The translations under genes were made by a program, and so were the position numbers. A DNA stretch of 64,000 nucleotides from Chaetoderma sp. LZ-2023a (taxonomy: Eukaryota; Mollusca; Caudofoveata; Chaetodermatida; Chaetodermatidae). Where the stretch lies: assembly GCA_034401795.1 (NCBI GenBank), contig CM067360.1, positions 122,746,430 to 122,810,429 on the forward strand. The letters run 5' to 3'. The notes under the pieces were generated by a model. That model saw only the letters and a program-made list of their open reading frames with translations. It had not been told where the DNA came from and did not search any database. This document shows positions 1 through 44,794 of the stretch, piece after piece; the first letter of the stretch is position 1; each line of letters begins with the position of its first letter.

Positions 1-135
1 CCCATTGAGTTGAGAGATCACATGTTATCCAATAGAGATTGCCTGAACAAAACATTAACTACAGTAAATTGTTTGGTTAATGAAATGACTACTATTTTTG
101 GTACTTTGCCTAGGTTAAATATTGATGATTTTTAA
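1..135 (+). pseudogene. Tail of an unrecognised open frame entering from the left edge
   Basis: A frame is open from base 1 to a TAA at 133-135 (44 codons). It is leucine- and asparagine-rich and ends NIDDF. I do not recognise it. Its position just upstream of a gypsy integrase relic suggests it may be transposon-derived, but a chance open frame is equally possible. No domain or splice evidence is visible. Confidence 0.2.
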
Positions 136-459
136 TGTTTCAGAAATTAGATCCAGACATATCCAGACTAGTCTATTTTCGCTAGCAGTCAGGTAAACCA
201 TCAAAGAAAATTGTAAATTAAGAATAAAAAATGTCAGAAAACTGGTTCAACAGTGAATCGGATTCAAGATTTTCCAGGGGTTTGTATCGTCTTATAGAGG
301 TGAATGGGGAGGTAGTTAGGTAGATCTTGCTACCGACTTTTCCGAAACAACAGTTGTCATGATGAATTGGGACACCAGGGTAAGAAATGTACGTGCTTAC
401 TACTTTGATCATCATGTTACTGGCCTAGTATGTATTTAGAAGTGGAACAGTATTGCAAA

Positions 460-1180
460 AGGTGTGAGGTGTTTTATTTCCAAGGTGAGCCCTCAAGTCA
501 AATCTTTGATGAAACATCTACTGGCCGAAAATCCATTAGAAGTACTATCTATTGATTTCAAGGCAAGTGACGGTAGGGGAAATGTATTGGTGATATTTAC
601 CAAATTTGTTCAATGTATCCTTACCAAGGATAAAAAACCCATGAACAGTTGCAGAGGCAGTGGTTAAACATTGTTCTGTTAAGTATGTTGTTCGATTTTC
701 CTTGCATAGAGATCAGGGGATGAATTTTGAGTCTGCGGTTATTATAGAATTGTGTTGTCTCTATGGAATCAAGAAAACCCAAATCACCACCACCACCACC
801 ACCACCACCACCACCACCCCATTCCTCCCTCCCCTTGTCGACAACAGTGCAATGCTAAAATAGAAATCGTAAATCATACTTTTCATAACTTACTTCATTC
901 CTTGTCTCCAGAAAATAAACGTAGGTAGATAAAATATTTACTTGAATTGACCTTGGCTGACACTATCACCCATCATTCGTCTATGGGATAGTCTTGTTAT
1001 TCAGTCAGGAGCCACATTTACTAGTGGACAATTTATTAGTTCCTTAAGAAAATAACATTCCTCTAGAATTGGATGATTGGGGAGTGGCCCATCAGGAATG
1101 TCTCAGTGAAGTTCTGCATTAATGCAAAACAAGTCTAAAGAGGAAGCTGATAAAAGAGCAGAAAGATTTAATCAAATAAA
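460..1180 (+). pseudogene. Ty3/gypsy integrase remnant
   Basis: Two overlapping frames (464-667 and 660-863) join into a retroviral-type integrase core. SIDFKASDGRGN carries the first catalytic Asp and HRDQGMNFES the second, followed by ELCCLYGIKKT. Past a CAC microsatellite the usual C-terminal stretch is still readable with stops: LSPENKRR, LADTITHHSS and KSKEEADKRAERF. In gypsy elements this protein inserts the cDNA into the genome. Several frameshifts and stops show the copy is dead. No LTR could be delimited in the window. Confidence 0.75.
785..817. repeat. (CAC)n microsatellite inside the integrase relic
   Basis: Eleven CAC triplets sit exactly where gypsy integrases carry the T-P-Y-H-P-Q-G segment. 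The array probably grew from neighbouring Thr/His codons (ACC, CAC) after the element died. Confidence 0.9.
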
Positions 1181-1203
1181 TAATTTTTGATTTGATTTGA
1201 TTT

Positions 1204-2030
1204 CAATGTGCAATTGTCTTGCGATAGGTGCCATATATGTTAATGTATATCTGTCTGTCTGTACTAATATTGGGCAAAATTCATACTGAACATCATGCCC
1301 TGGTGCACGTCTGGATAAAGATGGCTGCTCCGTCCCAGGAATAAAAGCAGTTTATATACATATTTACAGTGATTTGCGGAGACTTAGATGGTCACTTCCG
1401 GGATGTAGCTATTGAACATGTCTACATCCAGTGCTGAGATGATTCTGTCAGCCAGGCCATTCCAGATCAACACAGTTCTTGGAATAAAAGAACTGTGGTA
1501 TTTTTGGATGCTAGTCTGGATAACTTTTGTGAGTGACTGCGCCTGGTGGTGATATCGACGCTTTCTGAGGATGGTATTTGGGTGGTATTGCTACATGGCC
1601 ATTTAGAATTTTGTACATGAATGTTACATTTGTTTTTCTTCTTCTCTGTGCGAGTGTCGCCTATCCTAGGCTTGTTAGCATGCCAGTAAGAATCTGTCTT
1701 GGATATTTATAGACAGCTTGAGCTAGCACAATTCTTGCTGCTTTCCTCTGGACAGCCTCGATGGATTGACATAGATCTTTTGTTGGTGGGTCCCAAACTG
1801 TAGAGCTGTATTCCAGTTCTGGCCTGACTAGTGTCTGGTAAGCTCGTTCCTTTAGTGATTGAGGGCACCCACTAAGGTTTCTGTTGAGGAATCCAAGAAC
1901 CTTGTGATCTGAACGTGTGAAGGGGGCATGTCTTGTGATATGTGTAAGGAGTTCATCGCTACATAGGCCATGGATTTTGATGGCCTTCCTGTTTGTAGTT
2001 TATTTATCTGTATAAAGAAATCATGAAATA
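1204..2030 (-). mobile_element. 3' end of a CR1-like LINE, reverse strand
   Basis: Read on the minus strand this gives the hallmark C-terminal region of CR1/jockey-type reverse transcriptases. An LVRPELEYSSTVWDP block is followed by SIEAVQRKAARIV, and further on comes FIPRTVLIWNGLADRI. Stops and shifts are present, so this is a fossil. Sequence at 2107-2140 repeats part of it in the opposite orientation, which suggests a rearranged junction with the next element. Confidence 0.7.
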
Positions 2031-2146
2031 AAGTAACTTTGAATTTTAGAATTTTAATTTGCAGTTACTTGGAATAAAAGAAGTCTGGTATTGTTGGATA
2101 CTAGTCTGAATACCATCCTCAGAAAGCGTCGATATCCATCACCGAA

Positions 2147-4516
2147 AAATCACAAGCAATTATAGGCCAAGAAGTCTGACAAGTGTTGTCTGCAAACTAC
2201 TTGAAGGTTTAATTAAAGACAGTATCATCCAGCAAATGAAAACGAATGGCTTATTTAGTAAATGTCAATTTTGTTTCATCCCAGGTAGGTCCACCACACT
2301 GCAGTTATTGACGGTAGTGGATAAATGGTTACAAATATTGGATAGTGATGGTGGTGTGGTGGATGTTGCATATTTTGATTTTAAAGGCATTTGACAAGGT
2401 TCCCTATCATAGACTTGTACACAAACTCAATCTATATAACATCAACCCACAGATTATTAAATGGATAGATAGTTTCTTGTCACAGCGTAGCCAGAGAGTA
2501 ATCATTAGTGCTGAACCTTCAGAATGGAAATCAATATTTAGCGGGATACGACAGGGATCAGTTTTAGGTCCAGTATTGTTTGTTTTATATATAAATCACT
2601 TACCTAATGTGATAGCTAACAATAGTGAAGTATACCTGTATGCGGATGACACAAAACTTTTTCATGGCATAAAATATAATGATGCTACAAGATATACACT
2701 TGTTAAACGAATGGATCCAATTTAATGCTGATAAGTGTAAATCTATACGAATTGGCAACACCAATTTACAAAATCATAGATTTATTCTCGTTAAAGAAGG
2801 GCCCCCTATTAATCCAACCGAGGATGAAAAGTATATCAGAGTTATTATGTATGTATGATTACTGTATTCTGCGGCTGTAGTAGTAGAAACATCCTACAGC
2901 TGCAATCAGTCCTTCTTCGCTTTTGCCCACTGTGTCTTGTCCTCAGCGAAAATCCTTAGCTTCCTCAGGTCCATTCTTGACTTGAGTGTACCAAATCCTG
3001 CTTTCTTGAGGTCACCTCGTAGCACGCTTAGCAGATTTATGCAATGGCATCCTCTCCTGGCTCTGTATTTTCTGGCTCCGAGTAGGGGGCGAATTCCAAG
3101 GCTCTCTGTGCTGGTGTGTCTTCTGGCATCCTTAGCACATGGCCAAACATGGACCATCTTTGCTGGGCGACTTTTACAGACAGTGGCAACATATTACACA
3201 TCTTTTATAGTGCATCATTGGAAATTATCCTCTCTGGCCATCAGTGTCCAGTGATTGTGCGTAGGTGATTGCGGTGGCAGGTGCCAAGTTTGTCTAGAGC
3301 TGCCTTTGGAGCTGCCCAGCTGTTACAGCTATACATCATCAGGGATACGCAGGTTGCATTGTATAAACGCAGTCTTTTTACCAAGGGCATCTTTGATCCA
3401 CAAATCCATAGTTTCCAGAAGGACTGGAAAGCTATGTTCCCCATGATGCAGCGTGCAGCAATGTCAGCAGTGCTGCAAAGCAGTGAGCCCAAGATTTTAC
3501 TTTTCCTCCATGGTTCGCCGCCATGAAGTGGATCGTCATTTTCTTTAGTTTCATGCTTTATAGATAGGTATATGTGGGTGAACTCTGTTTTGGATTCATT
3601 CATAAAGAGATTCTCAATCTTTTGTTTGCTTGCAGCTGTTGGGAGAAGTTCGTCAATAGGTTTCTTTTCCTCATCTATAAGGGCCACATCATCGGCATAT
3701 TCCATCTCTAGCAGCATGCCCAGTATTGACACTGGAGGGTTTGGTCTTGTGGAGTTTTCAATGCAGCAGCCAGGTAACAGGTGAAGAGCACAGGGGATAG
3801 ACCATCTCCCTGTGGGGAGCCGATTGATGTCTCAAACTCTACAGACTTCACTGACTTGCCTCGTACTCTCAGCTTGGTGTCTGCAAGCAGTAGTCTCACT
3901 AGCCGTAGCTCATCTTCATTGCAACTGCCGTTATAATAGGAGTTATTATTGATGATAAACTATGTTTCGAGAAGCATATAATAAATAAAGTTAATAAAGC
4001 CAACTCCATTATGGGTGTAATAAGGCACACATTTGTATCCCTTGACACAAACATATTTAGAACCCTGTATACATCATTAATGTGGCCACATCTGGAATTT
4101 GCTAATCAGGTTTGGAGCCCCTATCTCAAGAAACATATAGAGCTGTTAGAAAATGTTAAACAAAGGGCGACAAAAAGTGTCTCGGGGACTATCAAAGCTA
4201 AATTATGAGACTAGGTTCAGGGTCCTTAATATATCAACTCTTGCATACCGTAGCGTACGAGGAGACATTACTGAAGCTTACAAAATTATAACCAAAAAAT
4301 ATGATCCATAAGTGTGCGACCTTTTTGAATTTCGATCAGACTCAAGAACCAGGGGACACAGACTAAAACTCTACAAATCCAGAGCATGTTTAAACATACA
4401 AAAATACTCCTTTAAAAATAGAATTGTGGACTTATGGAACAGCCTTCGGATCCATGTTATATAATCATAAAATAGCAGCAAATAAAGTTTATTTGATTTG
4501 ATTTGATTTGATTTGA
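2147..4516 (+). mobile_element. CR1-like LINE no. 1, split by a nested LINE
   Basis: Reverse transcriptase motifs run in order. NYRPRSLTSVVCKLLE lies at about 2160-2210, KAFDKVPYHRL at 2386-2420, GIRQGSVLGPVLF at 2545-2585 and YLYADDTKLF at 2633-2665. The element is interrupted at 2849 and resumes at 3940 with VIIDDKL. The C-terminal block (LYTSLMWPHLEFANQVWSP, then ENVKQRATKSV) lies at 4050-4180, and the element ends in an ATTTG/TTTGA repeat tail at 4485-4516. CR1 elements reverse-transcribe their own RNA at a nicked target. Several frameshifts and stops and the missing endonuclease show it is inactive. Confidence 0.8.
2849..3939 (-). mobile_element. 5'-truncated LINE inserted in LINE no. 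1, minus strand
   Basis: The minus strand encodes an RT different from CR1. IGSPQGDGLSPVLFT (about 3835) is followed by LEMEYADDVALIDE, with the YADD catalytic pair near 3685-3710. A C-terminal region follows that ends KLRIFAEDKTQW near 2920-2960. The reading is broken by at least two frameshifts. Direct repeats GAGTTATTAT at 2839-2848 and 3940-3949 flank it exactly and rejoin the host LINE frame, so this is a target-site duplication from retrotransposition. The family was not placed. Confidence 0.8.
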
Positions 4517-4559
4517 GAAGCAACAACCATGATATATGGTTGAAAATATTTCTACTTTT

Positions 4560-6790
4560 CCAGGCTTGGGAAAAACTGACCATATTTTTTTAACTTTTGA
4601 TTTGATATGCTACAGCAAAATAACTCAGAGTAAGGGTACAAAATTCTTATATGACAAAGGAGATTATGAAGAGTTATGTAGGGAATTGGACAAGAATTGG
4701 GAGACGTAATTTGAAGGACTGTCACTGGATGAATGCTGGGTGACATTAAAAGAGAGTATAAGTCAAGCAATGCCAATATATATAACGCACAAAAAAATAA
4801 TTCCCTCAAACAAACAAAGACCACCATGGCTAAATAGACAATTACTTAGGTTAATAAAAAAAAGAAGAAAAGTACTAGAAAACATATTTGGGCACACAAG
4901 ATACACATCATTATAACAAATATGTGCGTGTGAGAAATCAAGTAAAAGTACAATGTAAAAAGTCGGTCAGGCTCATTGAAAGAAACATTGTGACTAACAT
5001 TAAAAGAACCCTAGATCATTTTGGCGCTATGTCAATAATAAGACATAAATGGTAACCTTACTGAAACAGACCAAGAAAAAGCAGAATTATTAAATCAACT
5101 TTTTTCTAGTATATTTACCCAAGAAAATATGAATAATATTCCCATTATGAAATTTAAAACCGAAACCAATGCATTGAGCAACATTAAAGTGAATCTGGAT
5201 ACTGTGAAAGAAAAACTAGGCAACTTAAAGCAAAACAAATCCCCAGGACCTGATGGTTTACATCCTCGGCTACTCAAAGAATTAAAAGATGTCATAGCAA
5301 GACCCTTGGCACTTACATACCAAAAATCATTAGACACAGGCTCAGTGCCGAAGGAGTAAAAATGACAGCCAAATAACTATAGACCGGTTAGCCTTACTTC
5401 CATTTCCTGTAAGGTACTGGAGAGCATTGCGAGGGACAAGGTAGTAGCCCACATGATAAATAACAGGGTTTTTCTTACGGAATGGCAAGATGGTTTCATG
5501 GCTGGCCGATCTACAGTTCCACAATTATTAGAAGTGTTGGGGGCATGGACGACTTCTCTAGACAGGGGTGACGATATAGATGTCCTGTATCTTGATTTCA
5601 TGAAGGCATTTGACACAGTGCCTCATGAACGCCTCCTAAGTAAATTAAGCCAATACAAAATTTCAAGTAATCTACTGAATTGGTTTGAACTAATGACTTT
5701 TTAACAAATCGTCAACAGAGAGTTGTAGTAAATGAAGCCTTTTCATCATGGACACCTGTTTTGAGTGGAGTTCCACAGGGCAGTGTACTCGGTCCAGTAC
5801 TTTTCACTATTTTTACCAATGACATACCATCTGTGATTGAATCTGACATTTCTTTATTTGCGGATGATACTAAAGCTTATAGAACCATAACACATGCCAA
5901 TGATTGTGAAGAACTACAACAAGACCTTAACTCGTGCAGCATTGATCAGAAACATGGCAGGTCCGATTTAATCCTAAAAAATGTTCTGTAATGCACATAG
6001 GCTATAATCAATTTAATACTTCCTATCAAATAATAGATGATGGGAAAACCCTAAAATTACATAACGAAAAAATAATCAATGACCTAGGCATGTCAATAGA
6101 TACAAAACTAACATTTGACAGCCATATAGAGAAGATAACTTCCAAGGCTTATAAAATGACAGGCATAATATAGCGTATATTCCAATATATAGATGAAGAC
6201 ATGTTCATGAATCTTTATCCAACATTAATCCGCTCTCACTTGGAGTATGCTGCCCCTGTATGGTCACCAAACACATGGAAACAAGCAGAAAAACTTGAAA
6301 AAATTCAGAGACCAGCTACGAAAATGGCGCCCAACTATAAAAAAAAATCTAAATTACCAGGCAAGATTAGAATATTTAGAACTACCAAGTCTAGTATACA
6401 GAAGAATAAGAGGAGATTTTATAAATGTCTATAAGTACATGCATAACCTGTATACTGTGGACTCTAGAAAACTTCTAATTATCCGTCCAAGAAAGAGAAC
6501 TAGAGGTCACAAATTTACATTACTAAAACCAAGAGCAAATACATCACTTACACAAAGCTTTTTCTCTAACCGTGTCATAGACTGGTGGAACTCCCTGACG
6601 CCTGAAGTTGTTGAAGCTCCATCTCTAAATAGTTTTAAAACCAGACTAGATAAACTATTTATTCAATATCCTGTATACTATAATTATAGAGCTCTAGACA
6701 AACCATGTAATCCAAAAATGACTATTATATAATGTAGCTCATCACCAAATTTATTGAATTAGCTGATAATAGGATACAATGTCCTAAAAA
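4560..6790 (+). mobile_element. CR1-like LINE no. 2, decayed
   Basis: RT motifs are in order: NKSPGPDGLHPRLL (5237-5280), NYRPVSLTSISCKVLE (5376-5420), YLDFMKAFDTVPHERLL (5588-5640), GVPQGSVLGPVLF (5767-5805) and LFADDTKAY (5855-5880). The C-terminal blocks (YPTLIRSHLEYAAPVWSP at 6213-6270, FSNRVIDWWNSL at 6560-6597) follow in shifting frames. An upstream acidic linker and WLNRQLLRLIKKRRK (4829 onward) mark the region between endonuclease and RT. At least five frameshifts or stops are present. It differs from LINE no. 1, so it is a separate copy. Confidence 0.8.
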
Positions 6791-6809
6791 GCTCTACATG
6801 TTATGATTA

Positions 6810-6935
6810 GGATTATGATATCATTTGAAACAAAATTGGATAAACTATGGGATAACCAACCCCTATACTATAACTATCTATCTGGCAATATAACTCCCAT
6901 GTTTTATTACCGAATTGAAATAGGAAATTAGGAAT
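6810..6935 (+). mobile_element. Small CR1 3' fragment
   Basis: The reading SFETKLDKLWDNQPLYYNY parallels the C-terminus of LINE no. 2 (SFKTRLDKLFIQYPVYYNY at 6630-6690). It is therefore a second, diverged CR1 tail directly behind the first, and it marks the last recognisable transposon sequence before RIOK2. Confidence 0.6.
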
Positions 6936-7108
6936 CTGTCATTACAGGCTTTTAGCCGTCTCACAGAAATTGAATATGATTGATATTGATAGAATGATTG
7001 TTACCCGTCAGGGTTCTCATACCGCAGGAGTGATATACAGAACAATAAATAGTCGCACGTTTCACAATGTTTTAGGTTTTATTCGAATGAAGATCTTACG
7101 TTTACAAG
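6936..7108 (+). promoter_or_regulatory. RIOK2 5' flank / probable 5' UTR and core promoter
   Basis: Only about 170 bases separate the last LINE fragment from the RIOK2 start codon. I see no clear TATA box at a useful distance, which would fit a TATA-less housekeeping promoter. An ATG at 7087 opens an out-of-frame reading frame that overlaps the RIOK2 start and continues into intron 1. The transcription start itself cannot be placed from sequence. Confidence 0.35.
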
Positions 7109-42244
<35,136 letters not shown>

Positions 42245-42279
42245 TGAGTATTAATACAGATATTTGTATGTGCGTCATT

Positions 42280-42600
42280 TCACCTTTCCAGAGTATCCAC
42301 CCATCATATGATGTCATAATCAATTACGTGATGTATAGAATGACATCATAATGAATGACGTTGGTAAGTACGCCACGAACGCATACTTGAAGACGGGCTA
42401 TACATTGTTGTACAAATTCCATTTTTACCAAAAGGCCGCCCACCATTAGCTAAGCTCTACCCACACCTCGCCGTGTTGGGATTGATCGATCCCACGAATG
42501 CCCAATTTCCTGAAAACTATACAGGGAAGCTGTTAAATATTTTGAAACTAATTTGACTGGTCGCTGTTGCTGCCTATGTTGCGGTCAAATTAGCGGGGCA
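42280..42600. mobile_element. Family B element after RIOK2 exon 8
   Basis: ATCATATGATGTCATAATCA at 42303, GGGATTGATCGATCCC at 42479-42494 and TTGAAACTAATTTGACTGG at 42541. The second half of the palindrome is disturbed. Confidence 0.65.
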
Positions 42601-42849
42601 TTAGCGACCAGGATGAAATGGATATTATATATATATATATTTTGTGTCTGCGGCTCTCTTGCGACAATCAATAACTTTCTCATTATCGGTAACATCACAT
42701 TTACTAAAACAGGAATGATAATGCAGGTTACTGGGCTAATATTGGCCTAGTAACCTGCATTATCAGGGAAGTAGGCCCCAAATCTAAACCAATGAATTAC
42801 CACATTTTACCCATTTGAACCTGAAATCCCAGAATTCCACTTTTACAGT

Positions 42850-42950
42850 CATTATATAAGTATGATGTTGAATATTTTGAAAGCAATTTGACTGGAAGCT
42901 GGTTTTCAGTCAAATTAGTTTCAAAATATTCACCAGAATTTTGACACATT
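42850..42950. repeat. Family B palindromic core
   Basis: GTTGAATATTTTGAAAGCAA, then TTTGACTGGAAGCTGG, then CAGTCAAATTAGTTTCAAAA. Confidence 0.75.
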
Positions 42951-43236
42951 TGTAACAAATGTATTATTTTCTCTTGTCGTTTGAAATTGTTAATGCAATA
43001 GTAGAAGTACTCCCTTGTTGGAGGCGATATTCCCACCCTGTATTATATTCATAGAATCACAATGACGTCATCACAATCAAATTTCCCATAATACCCTGGG
43101 AGATACGCCATTTTCAGAGGGGCTAATTTAACATTACGAGCAATGGGCCGGTAAACCTTAATTACATTTTCTTTAATATATTGTGAGATTCACTCATGAT
43201 TTCATGTTTTCTGATACCTGACTGGGTTATTACAGA

Positions 43237-43319
43237 TTCTCAGACACAGGATTTAATGGTTTGAACATCAAGGAAAATGTAAACAATGAGTTTGTATGGG
43301 CAGTCCTCTTTATCATGTA
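43237..43319 (+). other. Exon-like segment, possible RIOK2 exon 9
   Basis: An acceptor TTATTACAG, 83 bases without stop in the phase left by exon 8, and a strong donor GTAAGT. The product would continue with LFSDTGFNGLNIKENVNNEF. I see no convincing similarity to the acidic tail of known RIOK2 proteins, so it may be an accidental exon-like frame. Listed because position and phase fit. Confidence 0.25.
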
Positions 43320-43539
43320 GTAAGTTTTCCCCAACTTTAATGGTGGCCGAATTCAAGATGCCCGGATGTGCGAAACTATGAATAATGTGTTTGATTTCTG
43401 CGCTAAAGTCTAAGGGCGGCGTATGACCATAACAGCCGCTGTCTGGTCATAGGGCCTAACAGTACATGTATATAGTATATTACTGGATATATATTGTGCC
43501 ATATATTTTAAACCAAATATCACTCATCGTGGCGTTGTA

Positions 43540-43760
43540 ACCGTGGAATCAGACACTAATAGTAATGGTGAGACAGCTAATGTGTGGGACAGTGAATCTT
43601 CTGATGATGACATGTTTGATGATGAGGAAGCCACCACTACTGGAAAGACTTGAAGATGAACTTGAAGCTGGTACACTGCAGATTGAGTGAACTTCTCCAA
43701 TCAGTGACAAAGAGTTTGCCCTGAAGTTTGGGCTATTTTGGTGCATTCACCATGATCATT
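43540..43760 (+). pseudogene. Acidic open frame, unrecognised, with a frameshift
   Basis: A frame reads VTVESDTNSN, then WDSESSDDDMFDDEEA and stops. A one-base shift continues it as LERLEDELEAGTLQIE. The composition looks like real protein. It could be part of the acidic RIOK2 tail (right place, right strand) or the acidic N-terminus of a transposase. I cannot decide. Confidence 0.3.
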
Positions 43761-43939
43761 TGTGCGTTTGAATTTAATTAACTGTTAAAGTTTGTTATAT
43801 TGAATTAGCTCTAACTAACATGATTAGATATACCAATAACGTACCAAGAGTTAGTGGTTAGTCACTGTTATAAGAATTGTACATTTTAGCAATTGACCCT
43901 TTAACACTCCAGCTGGTGAAAACATGTTCTACTTCGAAT

Positions 43940-44092
43940 AATACTTACCAGATGTACTATTATGATAATGTCTATTATCTAGTCTAGCTCAAAATAAACA
44001 ATTAAAACTCCGCACTCTCCTGGTCCTGCCCATACTGTGTCCGGGAATACCATAGCCGCAGGTACCGAGTCAATTCCCAATCACAGTCAGAT
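43940..44092. repeat. DIRS-A left inverted terminal repeat
   Basis: 153 bases starting AATACTTACCAGATGTAC. Its complement lies at 50528-50680 with about one mismatch by eye (CCCAATC against GCGATT). Tip bases 43927-43939 are unique to this end and are repeated in complement only in the internal complementary region. Confidence 0.92.
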
Positions 44093-44794
44093 TCGTCTAT
44101 TTTGCGCTTATTGATAGTCGCGTGTTTTGTGCTCTCTAAATTAATTAGAAATAAGCTGTTTTAGCGTGTTTTTTCGAGAAACCATCGCTGGCTTCATGGA
44201 GGAACTTGGGAAATCATCACAGGGGCAGGTTGTATCAATCTAGAATTTATACATTCGTGCCATAATGACTGTTTGAAATTTCCTTAAATTGGCACATTGT
44301 TTTATAATGTTAGCCATTGTTGGAGTCGCTTCTGTACCCGTTAACTTTTAGTTTTAATTCGGGTACTCGGTTAATTTTGTCTTGCGACTCGGTTCCTCTA
44401 AGATGGATGCGCCCTTGGCCAAGATGGCGGCGCCCATGAATTATGTCGTTCTTGGCTTGGTGTATCCAGGCACTCTGTTGTCGCCGATTTTAGCTCTCGC
44501 TTCATTGTCGAGGGTGTTTGTAGTGATCGGCGACTTATTCTTGGTTATTTAACGTTAGTTAAAGGCTGAGTTGTTTTTAAAAAATTTTTTCACTCAAAAA
44601 AGTTTAAAATATTTCCTGCCTAAGACTTGTTATCATTAAATTGAGAGAAAGTTAATGTGTTTAAGAAATCTTAAATAGCAAGTCTATTGTGCGTATTGCT
44701 CGTCATCGGTTGTCATGTGCAGCGTTTTAATTCTTCTCTGTGTTCGCAGAAACCGAAGAACCCGGACACGTTGCGCCAAAAGTGCAACAGGTTC

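Noticed and set aside
42553..42750. Frame with a hydrophobic, membrane-like stretch
   Set aside because: It overlaps a family B palindrome and a short TA tract. No start context, homologue or splice support.
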